A DNA stretch of 64,000 nucleotides from Theocolax elegans (GCA_026168455.1 CM047426.1:24474528-24538527); one strand, 5' to 3'. Positions 37,021 to 49,300 are shown, numbered from the stretch's first letter. Numbers and translations: made by a program. The notes: generated by a model from the sequence alone, not told the origin.

Positions 37021-37984
37021 GATGGATAGGCGGGTGTAGCCAGAGAAACGAAGGTATAGAGAATGCCGAGTAAAAAAGCTGCAGGAAAACAGGAGGAGAG
37101 AGCGCCGAATGAAAGGGAGACGCGCAGGGAGTTGGATCCGCTCCAGAATATCGTGCCCGAGGGTCCGCCATGCGAAACAATCGTTATTTGGAAATAACAG
37201 CAGATGCTGGCATTGATAATTTTTTCCGCGAAAAATCCTTTTCCTATCCTATTTTACGAATTTCAATGTAACGTCTTTCACGCTGAATGGGTGTAATGGT
37301 TCAAAAATTTACATCGACGCGACGGGTCAGGTAGGTTTCTTGAAAATTTATCGCGTAATTACGAGGAGACCGCGCGCAGGGTTTTGTTAGATCCGCTCCC
37401 CCCCCGTCATTTAACGGTTGAGCTATGTAAGCATATTAATCCGTCACTTGTCATGCTGCCAAGATTCAAGAGCTGGTATTTTAATTTAAGATCCTTATCG
37501 CTGGTTTTTCCTTCGCGATGACTTTCCTCGAGATCAATATTTGTGCCGACAAAACTCTTATTACAAGTATATTCCAAAAATAGATTTTTATTGGCGTCAT
37601 GAATATTTTTATATTACATTCAGTATGCACTTCATTTCACTATTTTCTATTAATAAAATTATTTAATTATTATATATTACGGTTTAATATAAGAATAGTT
37701 TCAAAAAATACACTTTTTATGTATGTAACATACGAGTGCGTGTAACAATTAATTTTAAAAATAGTTTACGAATATATGCCATGAATACTTATAATGATTG
37801 GCATCTGCAATTTTATTTGGCCATAAAAAAATAATTATTTAACTAATTTGCATTCTTCATCAATATGTAAAGTTTATTAGTGAGACGTGTTACTGATGGT
37901 TCAATAATAGTCTGTCAAACGATTTCAATAGATATTAATATATTGTTTTGTTTATCTCTTGTAAAGACTTATATCTTTATAAAT
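33203..37984. other. Probable intron or intergenic DNA, no gene called
   Basis: AT-rich over most of its length. GC-richer patches lie at about 35150-35640 and 36830-37400; the second includes a GA microsatellite. Frames of 70-100 codons overlap on both strands in those patches without recognisable domains. The LINE inserted at its right end. Confidence 0.4.
36983..37017. repeat. (GA)n microsatellite
   Basis: About 17 GA dinucleotides are read directly, within a CpG-richer patch. Confidence 0.9.
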
Positions 37985-38199
37985 AATTGTTAATATTCAG
38001 TCTTGTGCGAACCGTCGCACTGAGTAGACGTGTTTTCGTCCGCTCTTGTCGAGCTAACGCTTGATCGTGGTGATAGTCTCTGTGTTTGTAAACTTTTGTG
38101 ATAATCAATATTACGTATAGCGTTTCTCCTAGTGTATAGATCAAGCGTCGCTGGTGTCTCTGTTAACAGAGAGCCGGTGGATTGCTGAAGGAAGCGATA

Positions 38200-39441
38200 A
38201 TGTCGCAAAACTTACGGGTGCAGTCTACTGCAACCCAGTTGCAGTCTCCTGCAACTTATGCCAATATGGTTCAACAAGAAAAACGCCCTACCAAAGAACA
38301 AGCTGTAGTTATGGATGCAATCGATGGATTTACGATAGAGGATTATTGTGTAGCAGTTGGAAATAAAGTCCAACCTATAAACGTTCGATATATTTCCAGA
38401 ATATCACAAAAACGCATTTGTATATATTTAAGCACTGTAGAATTAGCCGAAAAACTTGTGCACGAACTTAAGGAAATTAAAATTAAGGATCAACTAATTG
38501 AAATTCGACCGCTATTCACTAAATATAAGCGCATTTTAATCTCCAACGTACAACCTATGATTCCTCACTATCTTATAGAACAAGAGCTTAAAAATTATGG
38601 TATAACTCCAGCATCAAATATAACCGACGTCAAAACCACTTCGCTTACAACAGGAGGTTATCCGCATCTTATGAGCTTCCGCAGACAAGTATATATTCGA
38701 CCAGAAGATATCGAAAAGCTACCTACATCATTGAAAATAAATTATGATGATATGGCATCATGGATTTATTTTTCCTCAGACAAATTGATTTGTTTTATTT
38801 GTAAAGAAGAAGGGCATACCCAAAAGTTTTGTCAAAATGCAGAAGAGATTAATAATAAAAAAACACAGGAAACTATTACAGAAAATAATCACATACCTCA
38901 CAAGTCAGAAATGAATGAAAAACAAGTAAAACCTTATGAAGTACTTGACATGGAGCAAGATCAACAATTTCATGTATATACAAATAAAAGAAGTCGTATC
39001 AGTGATACTTCCAGTAGCATAGGAGAAAAGAACGACTATTCCATAATAAAAACAAAACGTGAACTTAAGCAAACAACAAAGAAATTGAGATCCTCAAAAA
39101 ACTCATCACCTACTACAGAAGAAATTAAAAAAAAGTTGGAACCTGCAAAAGACCACTTGGCTTTAAACGACTTAAATCTACAGATGGACCTAAACACCAC
39201 AGCAAAGTTCATTAGTCAAACATACGGGAAAAAAAATATCAAGAAAGTTGCAAATGATTATACTAGTGATCACACAAAATTACATATTTTATTAACTGAA
39301 ATATACAGTTTAATAAATGATAGACATATGAAGTCGCGAATCACTAAAATTAAAAAACAGTTAATAAATAAAAACAATAAGTCTTGTAGTGAATCGGACA
39401 GTGATAGTGTTAGTGATCAAGTTGAGGATTCCAAAATATAG
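38200..39441 (+). CDS. LINE ORF1, Gag-like nucleic-acid-binding protein
   Basis: The frame starts at the ATG at 38200 (MSQNLRVQ) and runs 413 codons to a TAG at 39441. A zinc knuckle CFICKEEGHTQKFC (C-x2-C-x4-H-x4-C, about residues 202-215) marks it as the RNA-binding ORF1 product, which packages the element RNA with ORF2p. The region before the knuckle (FRRQVYIRPEDIEKLP) resembles ORF1 proteins of insect I- and Jockey-type elements. The C-terminal half is lysine- and serine-rich and ends in the acidic ESDSDSVSDQVEDSKI. Reading further upstream in frame is open for six codons, but only this ATG is available. It lies 15 bp before ORF2. Confidence 0.9.
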   Translation: MSQNLRVQSTATQLQSPATYANMVQQEKRPTKEQAVVMDAIDGFTIEDYCVAVGNKVQPINVRYISRISQKRICIYLSTVELAEKLVHELKEIKIKDQLIEIRPLFTKYKRILISNVQPMIPHYLIEQELKNYGITPASNITDVKTTSLTTGGYPHLMSFRRQVYIRPEDIEKLPTSLKINYDDMASWIYFSSDKLICFICKEEGHTQKFCQNAEEINNKKTQETITENNHIPHKSEMNEKQVKPYEVLDMEQDQQFHVYTNKRSRISDTSSSIGEKNDYSIIKTKRELKQTTKKLRSSKNSSPTTEEIKKKLEPAKDHLALNDLNLQMDLNTTAKFISQTYGKKNIKKVANDYTSDHTKLHILLTEIYSLINDRHMKSRITKIKKQLINKNNKSCSESDSDSVSDQVEDSKI

Positions 39442-39456
39442 ATATAAATATAAATA

Positions 39457-40545
39457 ATGCTCATAAACAATCTAAAAACTAAAATATTATTTTGGAACTC
39501 TCGAAGCATTAATAAGCGTAAAAATGAACTACAAGATATCCTTAAAAATATTGATGTGTTAATCTGCGTCGAATCATGGCTTACTAAAAAAGATAATTTT
39601 AATTTAACAGGATTCAACTCATATAGAAAAGATAGAGAAAATTCTCGTGGAGGAGGAATACTCTTTCTAATTCGAAAAAATCTTAAGTTTTCAGTTATAG
39701 GGCAAATTAACACGCAAATACCTGAAGTGGAGATAGCTGGAGTGAGAATCACAAACACTACACCAACTTTGGATTTAATAGCGTGCTATAAAATTCCAGG
39801 AAACACACTGACACAGGTAGATTGGAACTCGATTACTGATAATGTAAATATCAACACAAATACAATACTCGTCGGAGATTTCAACGCACACAATAACAAA
39901 TGGAATTGCAAGAGCACCGATATGAATGGCAGTAGACTATACGATAGTATATCCCAAAATAATTTATTTCTACATAACTATAATTCTTATACTCATCTAA
40001 ACGTGCGTAACAATAATAAATCTAATATTGACCTAGTCATTACTTCTATGAATTTTGCGGATAAAATTAGTGTGAATACTTATGACGAAACTTATGGATC
40101 TGATCATTTTCCTATACAGATAGATGTCAACACGCAGAGACAATTGTATTGTAAACAAACGTATAAATTAAAAACAATTAAAACTGATTGGAAAAAATTT
40201 CAAATTAATTTAAAAGATTCATACTCCTCCTTCTTTTCTAATGATTACGTTTTAATGTCTCCTTCGACGAAATACAACCATTTCTATACAATTGTCTCTG
40301 AAGCAATTATAAATGCCACCCCGCAAAAAAATTATAATAATTATGAAAAACAAGTTAAAAATCCAGTGGCATGGTGGGATGCCGATTGCAATAGAATTAA
40401 AAGACTTAGGCGCGCTGCTTACAAAAGGTGGAACTTTACAAAAGATCTCGCCGATCTAATAGAATATAATAAGTACTGTGCACTTGCAATACAATTATTT
40501 AAAAAGAAAAAAAAGATTATATTAAAAACTTTGTTTCTTCCATAA
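39457..40545 (+). CDS. LINE ORF2 segment 1: endonuclease domain, frame broken at 3' end
   Basis: The ATG at 39457 opens ORF2. The segment carries an AP-type endonuclease that nicks target DNA: ILFWNSRSI (catalytic N), VESWL (catalytic E), GDFNAHNNKW (D and N) and a terminal SDHFPI (D-H pair). The frame stops at 40545 shortly after a run of A bases. Reading on in the -1 frame from that run (40509-40514) restores a continuous protein through FVSSITLKTNPNYVWNT to the reverse transcriptase. A missing A, a sequence error or ribosomal slippage would explain it. The local A-AAA-AAG (40509-40515) fits a canonical -1 slippery heptamer in the reading frame. Confidence 0.85.
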   Translation: MLINNLKTKILFWNSRSINKRKNELQDILKNIDVLICVESWLTKKDNFNLTGFNSYRKDRENSRGGGILFLIRKNLKFSVIGQINTQIPEVEIAGVRITNTTPTLDLIACYKIPGNTLTQVDWNSITDNVNINTNTILVGDFNAHNNKWNCKSTDMNGSRLYDSISQNNLFLHNYNSYTHLNVRNNNKSNIDLVITSMNFADKISVNTYDETYGSDHFPIQIDVNTQRQLYCKQTYKLKTIKTDWKKFQINLKDSYSSFFSNDYVLMSPSTKYNHFYTIVSEAIINATPQKNYNNYEKQVKNPVAWWDADCNRIKRLRRAAYKRWNFTKDLADLIEYNKYCALAIQLFKKKKKIILKTLFLP

Positions 40546-42128
40546 CCCTTAAAACAAATCCAAATTATGTATGGAATACTATTAAAATCTTAAAAAACAG
40601 TTGGATAAAAATAAAACATAATAGTGCAACAGATACTAATTTGTATAAAGAAAAATGTATTAAATGTTTAGACAAAATTGCTCCACCTTGGGTAAGCTAT
40701 AATAGTAACTCTATACCGGAATGTCAAGGAAGTGAATTTTTCGATAAACCATTTTCTTTCCTAGAGTTTAACACGGCTTTAAATTCAGGCAAGGAGAACT
40801 CGTCTCCGGGGTTAGACGGCATTGACTATGAAATTTTGCAAAAAATGGACGTAGCTTATAAGTTATTACTCCTTGATATTTATAATGAAATGTTCGCAAG
40901 GAGTGAATTTCCGGATTCGTGGAGACACTCATTGATTCACTTCATTGACAAGCCGGATGGAAGTGGAGTTAGACCGATATCATTAACATCATGCCTTGCA
41001 AAAACTTTCGAAAGAATTATTAAAAACAGATTAGAATGGTGGATTGAAACCAACAACGTAATTAAAAAAAACCAATCTGGTTTTCGCAAAGGGCGTTCAT
41101 GTCATGATAATTTAACAAATCTTACTTTTCAAATCGATGAAGCTTTTTCAAAAAAGAATGATGTTATTGCTGCTTTCTTAGATGTTTCTGGAGCTTTTAA
41201 CAATGTGCTAAGTGATATCTTATTAGAAAAATTAATTAATATCAAATGCTCTAAGCAAATAGTCAATTTTGTTCAATTTATAATATATGAAAGATGGATA
41301 CATACGCATATTGAAGGACATGAACTGATTAAAGTTAGTAAAGGAGTACCGCAGGGTGATGTCCTTAGCCCTCTCCTCTATATAATATATGTAGCTGATA
41401 TAGCTAAAAATGTCCCTAAAGAAGTGACTATTTCACAGTTCGCAGACGATACTGCTGTTTATTCCAATATTACTCCTGTAAGCGACTGTCAAGCAATAAT
41501 CGAAAAATCTATAAATATTATTCAAAATAACTTATTTAAATTAGGGCTTGAACTAGCACCACAAAAAACTGCGCTAATACATTTTAACAACAAAAATATA
41601 CCGCCTGGTACAATCAAAATTCAAATCGATAATTGTCAAATTGTATCTACAGAATATACTCGTTTTTTGGGTATAACCTTTGACTATAAATTAAATTTTT
41701 CTACACATATCGATGGACTACAGACTAGATGTCACAAAGCCTTAAATATAATTCGATTCCTATGTGGAATATGGTGGGGCTCAGATCCAGATACGCTTAT
41801 GACTTTGTACAAAAGCTTCGTTCGTTCAATATTGGATTATGGTATCTTTCTATATTTTCCGACCAATAAAAAATATTCAAACAAAATAGAACAAATACAG
41901 TACTCAGCTATCAGAACTGCATTAGGTTATAGAAGAACTACACCGACAAATATTTTAATTGCCGAATCAAAGATACCTCTTATACGTGAACGGGCGAAAT
42001 TTTTGGGAAATAAATACTTAATTAAAACGCTAGCAAATAAAAATAGCATCATGTTCAATAAATTACAATATATAACAGAAAATAAAAAAATAGCAAAAAA
42101 AAAAAAAGAATACTTAATCAATGTATAG
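40515..42128 (+). CDS. LINE ORF2 segment 2: reverse transcriptase domain
   Basis: This segment is in the -1 frame relative to the endonuclease and has no internal ATG requirement. Reverse transcriptase blocks are clear: SSPGLDGIDYEIL, VRPISLTSCLAKTFERII, NQSGFRKGRSCHDNL, AAFLDVSGAFNNV (catalytic D), KGVPQGDVLSPLLYIIY, and FADDTAVYS with the catalytic DD. It copies element RNA at the nicked target. The frame ends at 42128 just beyond an uninterrupted run of 13 A bases (42095-42107). The protein continues in the -1 frame from that run into the RNase H segment. No stop codon interrupts the domain itself. Confidence 0.9.
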   Translation, partial: DYIKNFVSSITLKTNPNYVWNTIKILKNSWIKIKHNSATDTNLYKEKCIKCLDKIAPPWVSYNSNSIPECQGSEFFDKPFSFLEFNTALNSGKENSSPGLDGIDYEILQKMDVAYKLLLLDIYNEMFARSEFPDSWRHSLIHFIDKPDGSGVRPISLTSCLAKTFERIIKNRLEWWIETNNVIKKNQSGFRKGRSCHDNLTNLTFQIDEAFSKKNDVIAAFLDVSGAFNNVLSDILLEKLINIKCSKQIVNFVQFIIYERWIHTHIEGHELIKVSKGVPQGDVLSPLLYIIYVADIAKNVPKEVTISQFADDTAVYSNITPVSDCQAIIEKSINIIQNNLFKLGLELAPQKTALIHFNNKNIPPGTIKIQIDNCQIVSTEYTRFLGITFDYKLNFSTHIDGLQTRCHKALNIIRFLCGIWWGSDPDTLMTLYKSFVRSILDYGIFLYFPTNKKYSNKIEQIQYSAIRTALGYRRTTPTNILIAESKIPLIRERAKFLGNKYLIKTLANKNSIMFNKLQYITENKKIAKKKKEYLINV

Positions 42129-43183
42129 AAAGTACGAAAGATATTATAGACTCAGTTATCATTCAGAATAATTTTTCCACCTTTATACATGAATATAGTA
42201 CAATCTTCACGTCGATTCCATATAACAAGAAATTAGGACAAGAACTTACAAAACAAAGAAACCCCAATTTAACATTTAAATCTTTTCTTGACGAAAATAA
42301 AGCTTTAGATATATACACAGACGGCTCAAAAATATTGGGTAACCAATTTGTAGGATCAGCCTGCGTGGTTCCAAAAAAAAATATTAAAATTTGTAAAAGT
42401 ATCCATAGTTCTGCTTCTGTATATACAGCTGAATGTATCGCTTTAAATCATGCTTTTGATTTTGCACTCTCAAACAGCGATTGTAACGTGAACATTTTCA
42501 CCGATTCCTTAAGTGCACTTCAAAGTCTCGAAAATATAGGGAATGATATTTATATCAATCCTTATATTTTACAAATTAAACACAAATACTTGATATATAC
42601 AAAAAAAAATCCGAACAGAAAATTAGAACTTTTTTGGATACCAGCGCACTTAGGAATCGAGGGAAATGAGCATGCCGACCAGTTAGCTAAGGAAGCGACA
42701 AAAAAAAGCTACTTGAATTATCAATTGGTACCTTTTACTGATACTTTCGAAACAGTAAAAAAAACAGCTTTCTTAAATACAAATATCTATGTAAATGAAC
42801 AGGGCCAAAAAAAAGGAAAAGAGTTCTTCAAAATTTACCAAACATCGGGATCGAAACCCTGGTTCTTTAAAAAAAAGCTTTCTAGAAATACAATTGTTAC
42901 AATCAACAGATGCAGAGCAGATCACTACAATCTTGCGGCGTCTCTTTTCAGAGTGAATATAATAGCAAATCCGATGTGTGACTGTGGACACGAACTACAG
43001 GATCTTAACCACATATTGTTTAATTGTGCTACGTTTTCAAATCAAAGACAACAATTATTTTATAATTTGAGCAAAATGGGACAATTCCCACCCTTTACTA
43101 TTAAATCATTTTTGGCGACACTAAACTTGAGAAGTATACGAATAATATGTGATTATTTTGAAAGATGTAACCTAAAAATTTAA
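42107..43183 (+). CDS. LINE ORF2 segment 3: RNase H domain and C-terminal CCHC motif
   Basis: The frame is -1 relative to the reverse transcriptase segment and open from the A-run to a TAA at 43183. RNase H catalytic acids are all visible: YTDGSK (D), TAECIALNHA (E), FTDSLSAL (D) and GNEHADQLAKEA (D). The domain degrades RNA in the RNA-DNA hybrid during copying. Downstream, CDCGHELQDLNHILFNC forms the C-x1-C-type cysteine/histidine motif common at the end of I- and R1-type ORF2 proteins. The first 75 or so residues link reverse transcriptase and RNase H and could not be reached without a frame change. Confidence 0.88.
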   Translation, partial: RILNQCIESTKDIIDSVIIQNNFSTFIHEYSTIFTSIPYNKKLGQELTKQRNPNLTFKSFLDENKALDIYTDGSKILGNQFVGSACVVPKKNIKICKSIHSSASVYTAECIALNHAFDFALSNSDCNVNIFTDSLSALQSLENIGNDIYINPYILQIKHKYLIYTKKNPNRKLELFWIPAHLGIEGNEHADQLAKEATKKSYLNYQLVPFTDTFETVKKTAFLNTNIYVNEQGQKKGKEFFKIYQTSGSKPWFFKKKLSRNTIVTINRCRADHYNLAASLFRVNIIANPMCDCGHELQDLNHILFNCATFSNQRQQLFYNLSKMGQFPPFTIKSFLATLNLRSIRIICDYFERCNLKI

Positions 43184-43338
43184 TACTGCGCTAGAATATA
43201 ATTTATGTATATTATGTTAATGTAAATTAATCAGTATTATGTAATTCATAATTATTATTATTATTGTATTCATGCTGTATAAGTCCTAAACAGGACTTGG
43301 GTAAGCTTTAATAAAAAAAAAAAAAAATTGTTAATATT

Positions 43339-46300
43339 ATTACCTGTGATCAAATATTTTTTTATCCATTTTCGAGTAAAAACGAATTCCATTTCTTAAT
43401 TGTGAAATAGCCTTTCTATAAATAGAATTGTTTAAATGTTTACATTTTTTCCAAGCGGTTCAATATTGTAATCAGTTCTTCTATAAAATTATCAATTTAT
43501 AAAATATTATTAACCTTCTAAATATGGCTTTCATCGAGTACGTAAAAATAAATAAACAAGATAAAAAAAAAGAAATAAAAATGTTTTTGTATATCCTACA
43601 TATGTTTAGAAAGATTATTTTGAAGTCGAGAAGAATAAGCAATTTACATTAATAACCGAGTGACTAATCGCGACGTGATAGGAAATTCAGAACTTGGAGC
43701 ATCTTAAGCGTAAAAACTAAATTAAAATAAATTCGAAGTTATGTTCTTTCTGTTAAATAATCGTTCACAGTGAAAAAAATATTACAATACTTGCGATTCC
43801 TTAAATGAACAATCAATTAAAAATTCTATCGATTCGGCTCGTTTTTTAAACTGTTCGTGACATCTAAAATTGATTTATATCATACTTACAGTATTTATAA
43901 ATCACTTCGAATACGAAAACAAACACAATTTTATTATACTTTTTACCTTAATAGATTATAATAGCACGTTTATAGGTCAGAATTAGATATAAATTTAGTG
44001 CAGCAGGTAAGCAAAAATGTAGAGTAATTTACATACTTATAGTTTTTAAATAGACATTTCTGTAATTGTAATATTACTATATGTATGTTATAATTTTATT
44101 GTTCACTCTCATTAATATCAAATTAAGATTATACTCTTGTTTTGGCGTTATTTTTAAATATACATGTATAAATAAATAATTTTAATATATTTTATAACAG
44201 AAAGTTAAACCAATAATATTATTATTGCATATGTAATACAAAGATTGGCCAATTAATAAATAGTAATTGATGTTTTTAAAAATTATTTTATACCCGTGAA
44301 TCATACAAGCGACTAACGTTTACGTCTGGTAGAATAATTAAGTAGAGCAATATCATGGCTGGGCAATTTTAAATCGTATCGTACCACAATACGTAATAAA
44401 CAATCAATCAAATCAGCGCATTCGGACAGGATTGCCAGAGTTTTTCAGCGGACCGTAAAAATGGAAGAGTTCGCGTTCAAGGGAATAGGATAGGGAGGGA
44501 GAGAAGGCGAAAGAGGGAGGTGGAGGGAAGACAACAAATTTCGAAGGAGCTATCCTGAACGATTCGATGTACTCGCACCCGATATTCGAAACACTGGCGA
44601 ATCGGGACGTGCCGGTAACGTAATAATGTTTCAATTCGAGGACGGATATTGCTCGAGGCGACTCGAGCGATTCCCTTCCGGTCGAGAAAACCCGACTATT
44701 CTCTACAAATTTCCTTCATTAAGCGAGAAAGACTCCATCAAACTTCGATTCTCGATCCTACCACTTGCAACCAGTTCAATTTTATCTCGAGAGGGGGACC
44801 GCCTACCAAAGAAAAGTTCTGAGTGCTTATGACTCGAATGAAACTTACGCCGAATCGCATAAATTCCGTGGGCTAATGAATCATTTTCTTAAAACTAAAG
44901 TTTGTTACACTCTTTCCGTTTTTTGATTTATGGTGGTACTTCTACAATTTGTTGATTCAGATCTGTGGTAAATAGTCCCTTACCTTTGTCTATCGCGTGA
45001 CAACATTTTTTCGTCACAATGTAAAAAGGGTTTTAGTACAATAGTATATAATACATTTTTAAACATTTTAATGGCATTTTAATATAAAATTATAATTTAA
45101 ATTATATTCTGCAATTTAAATAACTTTATGTAATTTAAATGGAATGAAGATGACGTTTGCATGTATTGCAAATTTTTTTATTTCTTCGCTCGCCTTATAA
45201 TTGATACATCATTAATTGAAAAAATAGCTTTTTGAAGAAGTTAAAATGGGTTATAAGAGTTAAACTATTTTTGATAAGGTACTCTTTCAGTTCAAAAGGT
45301 TAACGTGATACTGCATGTTATCGAAAGCTATGTCACTTCTCAATGTAATTGCTTTGATTAGTTAATATCGACTGTAATGATAAATGTATAATGTAGACTT
45401 GCAGAGTCACTGACATAATTCCGATAAGAATATATCAAATATTCCCAATCTGAAAAAATAAAAATTAGCGCATCGAACGTTATTAATTCAAAAATTAAGA
45501 TAAATTGTGCGTAAAGTTTCTTTTAATTCTTATCGTTAGATATAAGAATTAAATGTATTGAATTATGTAAATTTAAGTTTGGAAGAGTATACCGTAAAGA
45601 TAAATTAGTGTATATATATAAGTTATTTATTTAAAAAAATACATTTGGTTAAAGAACAATTGAAAGTTCACTGGATTACTTAAAACAATATTAGCGATTA
45701 AAGATTGAAGTGGAGTCATATCAAATTGAAAAGCGCAAATTTAAAATTTTATCAGAATTCTATGGAACGCTCTTTCGTGCAAAATATATAAAAGCGCGTT
45801 CGTATAACCATTTGAAATCAAGACCGAAAACGAATATTTCCTCGTGTCGTTTATCACCTTTTAAAATATGATCCAGCGCATCAGCTATCATGCAAATCGG
45901 CAATATTGAAAACAGTTCGCATCATTATCGGCCATAACGTACCGTAATAAAGCACACTTGAACGTACCTAACAAAAAGCCCCATTTTCACGTTCGCATAT
46001 AAAACCACCATAAAAAAGGACAACGAAATCCGAGGTACAATAGCGCCAAGTTATGATTCGGGTATTATGCTCCGGACGCAGAATTGTTCTCTCCCTCTCT
46101 CTCTCTGCCTCTTTCTACGGCCAGGCCAAATATTCAAGTGGAAAGTTTATTTTACTCGGGAACGGTAGAGAAACATAATCTTTGGAAAAAAAAGAAAAAA
46201 TGTTAAGAGAGGGGTGTGTGAAAGGACTGCAAAAAAAGATGCCACCCACGCGCGATCTATTCGCGCGTAGACTGAAAGAGAAGAGAAGCAGAAGCGTATA

Positions 46301-49300
46301 TATACGCGGAATTAAGCTTGGGGCTCGCGGCTTTAATTAATGCGACGTACTTTTCAACGCGAGCCGTTTGAAAAGTGTCCCACGTTATCCGGATCCTGAA
46401 CCAGGACACACAACTTTTTTGCTCTCTCACGGGAAGAACACCAGAAAGCTAGGTGTACACAGACACACACATACACACTCGCTCTATGAGAGCAGCGAGT
46501 TTGAACAGCATATTCACGTTTAGATTCGTGCGAAACGCGCTGTAGAAGTTCCCTTATAAATGAATTTCAATTTTTAAAATTTTTTTATATTGAAACAGAG
46601 ATAGAATATGAAAGGATTGCATACCTGTAGCATATCATTAATAGAGCACTATACTAGATTAATTAATAGAATCTTTCCATCCATAATGGAATTTTTTTTA
46701 GATAATGCACTATATCTGGTTCTAATTATTATTACATTTACTACGATTGTTAATTGAATTAAATAATGTGAATCTTCATAAAGATTATTACATTTCAACT
46801 TGTCACTCACATTTATATTAAATCAGACATAAAATTTATTTAATTTTTTTTTTTGCTTTACATTTCTAACTCTTTATACGAGATATAATTTATTTTTAGA
46901 ATTATTAAATAAAATATTCTCAGAGGTTACGCTGTGGTTTTACTCGTGGGTTAAAAATGAGAGCTAAAATTCAGTTACGAGTTGACTTTTTTATTAATGT
47001 AAAAATACATCATATTATATAAAACTACATTTTTTTAGTTAATACAGAAAAAACCCATTTATAATGAAAATTGTGTAGTGAAGCATTGTTTGTTATTCTT
47101 TAAATTGTAATAACTATTTTTACTATTCAGTTCAATTGCAATAAAATCGTTGAAATGCTCTTGCTGGAATAATTTTAATCATTTGGTTGGTACAATATAT
47201 TGTGGGATAGACGTCTTTTTCAAAGATATACATTGAAACGTAGTTTATACGAATATTAAAATTATTTTATTAAGATTTTTGTACTAAATGAATAGATTAT
47301 AAACAAAATTTGCAATCAAGTTGCAATTAAATATCTACAAAAATAACAATTATATACAAAAACAGAAAAATCATATTTTGAAGATAGAATATAACTTTTG
47401 AAAACGTTTGAATAACTTTTTTGTTATATTTAAAAAATTTTTTGTTTACTAGAAAAAAATTTCCTGTTAGTATCTAAAATTTAGTGCATTTCGAAATTTT
47501 GATTTGAATACACAGATATATAGAATGTATATACTGAATTCGCATTCATAAGTGTAACAGTATATTATAACTACGACATTATAATTAGATTCAAAAACCA
47601 ATATTTATAATTGATAAATAAAAGTTTGTTCAATTTACACAAAAATATTTAAATATTTGTTTTTTGTGATATACAAAACTTGGGATAAAATCAATATCCA
47701 AGTTTAACATACAAAAAGTTCGGTATCATTCGAAAGGTATATGTTTTAGCAGTTGTTATATATAACTAACACTATAACCGAATAATACAGAAAAAGATAA
47801 AAAAAACGTATATATATATATATCTATGAATTTATAAGACATACCAGAAAACATCTGGGAAACAACAGTAAAATTTATGTCAAGCCAATACCAGTCAATA
47901 TTAAAAATGCAATCACAACAACCACGGGTTTATTATGCAAAAATTTTTCATAAAGCCGGGAGACGAGGAAAGTACATGTACAGCGTGGAATATGAACGCA
48001 AGATTAGAGAGGAGACAGGGCGAGAACGTAGGACAAAAAAGAGAGCGGAACGCGCAAGTAAAGAAAATAAGTCCAGAGGATCGAATAAGAAAAATATAGT
48101 AGAAAGAATAAGGGCATTGTACTCCTGAACCACGGAATAAGAATAAGGAAAAAAAAAACGAGGCGACCCTTCGAAAGGCGACAGCGCGAGTCGCATAAAT
48201 AGATATTCGATCGAATAAGTCGCGAGGCGTGTTAAGGGCGCTAAAGTCAGCGCTCGCGCAAACCACGTTTATATATACATATATAACCGTACTCACACGC
48301 GCGTATCTCGAGGCAACCCGAGAGCATCCGAAGCGCTGCGGAAGCGTGCGACGCTTAGAAATTGATTTTTTATGACCAAGCGAAAATATATATAGGTACG
48401 CGACCGATCAACTTTCACAACTCACCCCTCGCACTGACGGTTTTTACGGCCGGGGTAGGAAAAAAAAGCCGTAGGCGGGATTAGGTGCCTATGTTTTTTT
48501 TTCTCTTTCTTGTAAGACCAATCAAAATAGGTAATGGATTTTCACGCGCCGGTTAAGGTCGCGGATTTGGGTTTCCGATAATCCGATGCTAGACAATGAG
48601 ACGTCGATTGGTCACTTGAGGCTTCGACTTGATTATTTCGATATGCGAATTTGATGGTTGGGATTTGGAAGAGGTCCGTTTACGCCTAAAATTAAACTAC
48701 TAAATCGATTAATCTGAAGACTTAAGAAATGCGGTCGAAAATCAATGTAATATCATCGAGTAATTAATTAATCAGACAGATATAGGACGTATATAATTTA
48801 TATATGAAATACGATCATACCTTGTTCACTGCCTAAATATGTAATGCGAAAGGTACATTCTATTAATGATGTACTCATTATTTGTCTATATTTTTTTCCA
48901 AAATTATAAAATAAGATAATTTAATTACTTTTAATCGTTTGTTATTGTGTTAATGCAATTTTATATATATAGCAACGTCTGTTCCAGTGATAAGTCGGGT
49001 ATAAATAAATGTTCACTATTTTTTATTAAACTCTATTACAAAATCATACCGTGTCTAGTCGAGTGCTGAAATATAATTTCATACTTACTGACAGTTGGCA
49101 TTATGTAAACAAATGTAATTTTTTATTAACTTCTATAATAAAATAAAGTTAATTTACTATTTAATTTGACTTGATTTTAATTTTCTGAGAAAATTTATTA
49201 TAAAGTCGGGAGAAATTTGAATAAGATTGTATTGCTATATATAAACATAAATACAAATAACAAACGCAGTTTTACAGAATGACAAATATATATTAAAATG

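Larger units (their letters stand above)
37998..43327 (+). mobile_element. Full-length non-LTR retrotransposon (LINE), I/Jockey-like with RNase H
   Basis: The element begins CAGTCTTGTGCGAACC right after the 13-mer AATTGTTAATATT (37985-37997) and ends in a poly-A tail followed by the same 13-mer (43326-43338, its two leading A bases overlapping the tail). This is a clear target-site duplication. The order is: 5' UTR (37998-38199), ORF1 with one zinc knuckle, ORF2 with apurinic-type endonuclease, reverse transcriptase, RNase H and a C-terminal CCHC motif, then a short 3' UTR with the perfect hairpin AAGTCCT-AAAC-AGGACTT (43281-43298) and AATAAA (43310). An RNase H domain fits the I group better than classical Jockey. 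The exact clade is not settled. Confidence 0.95.
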
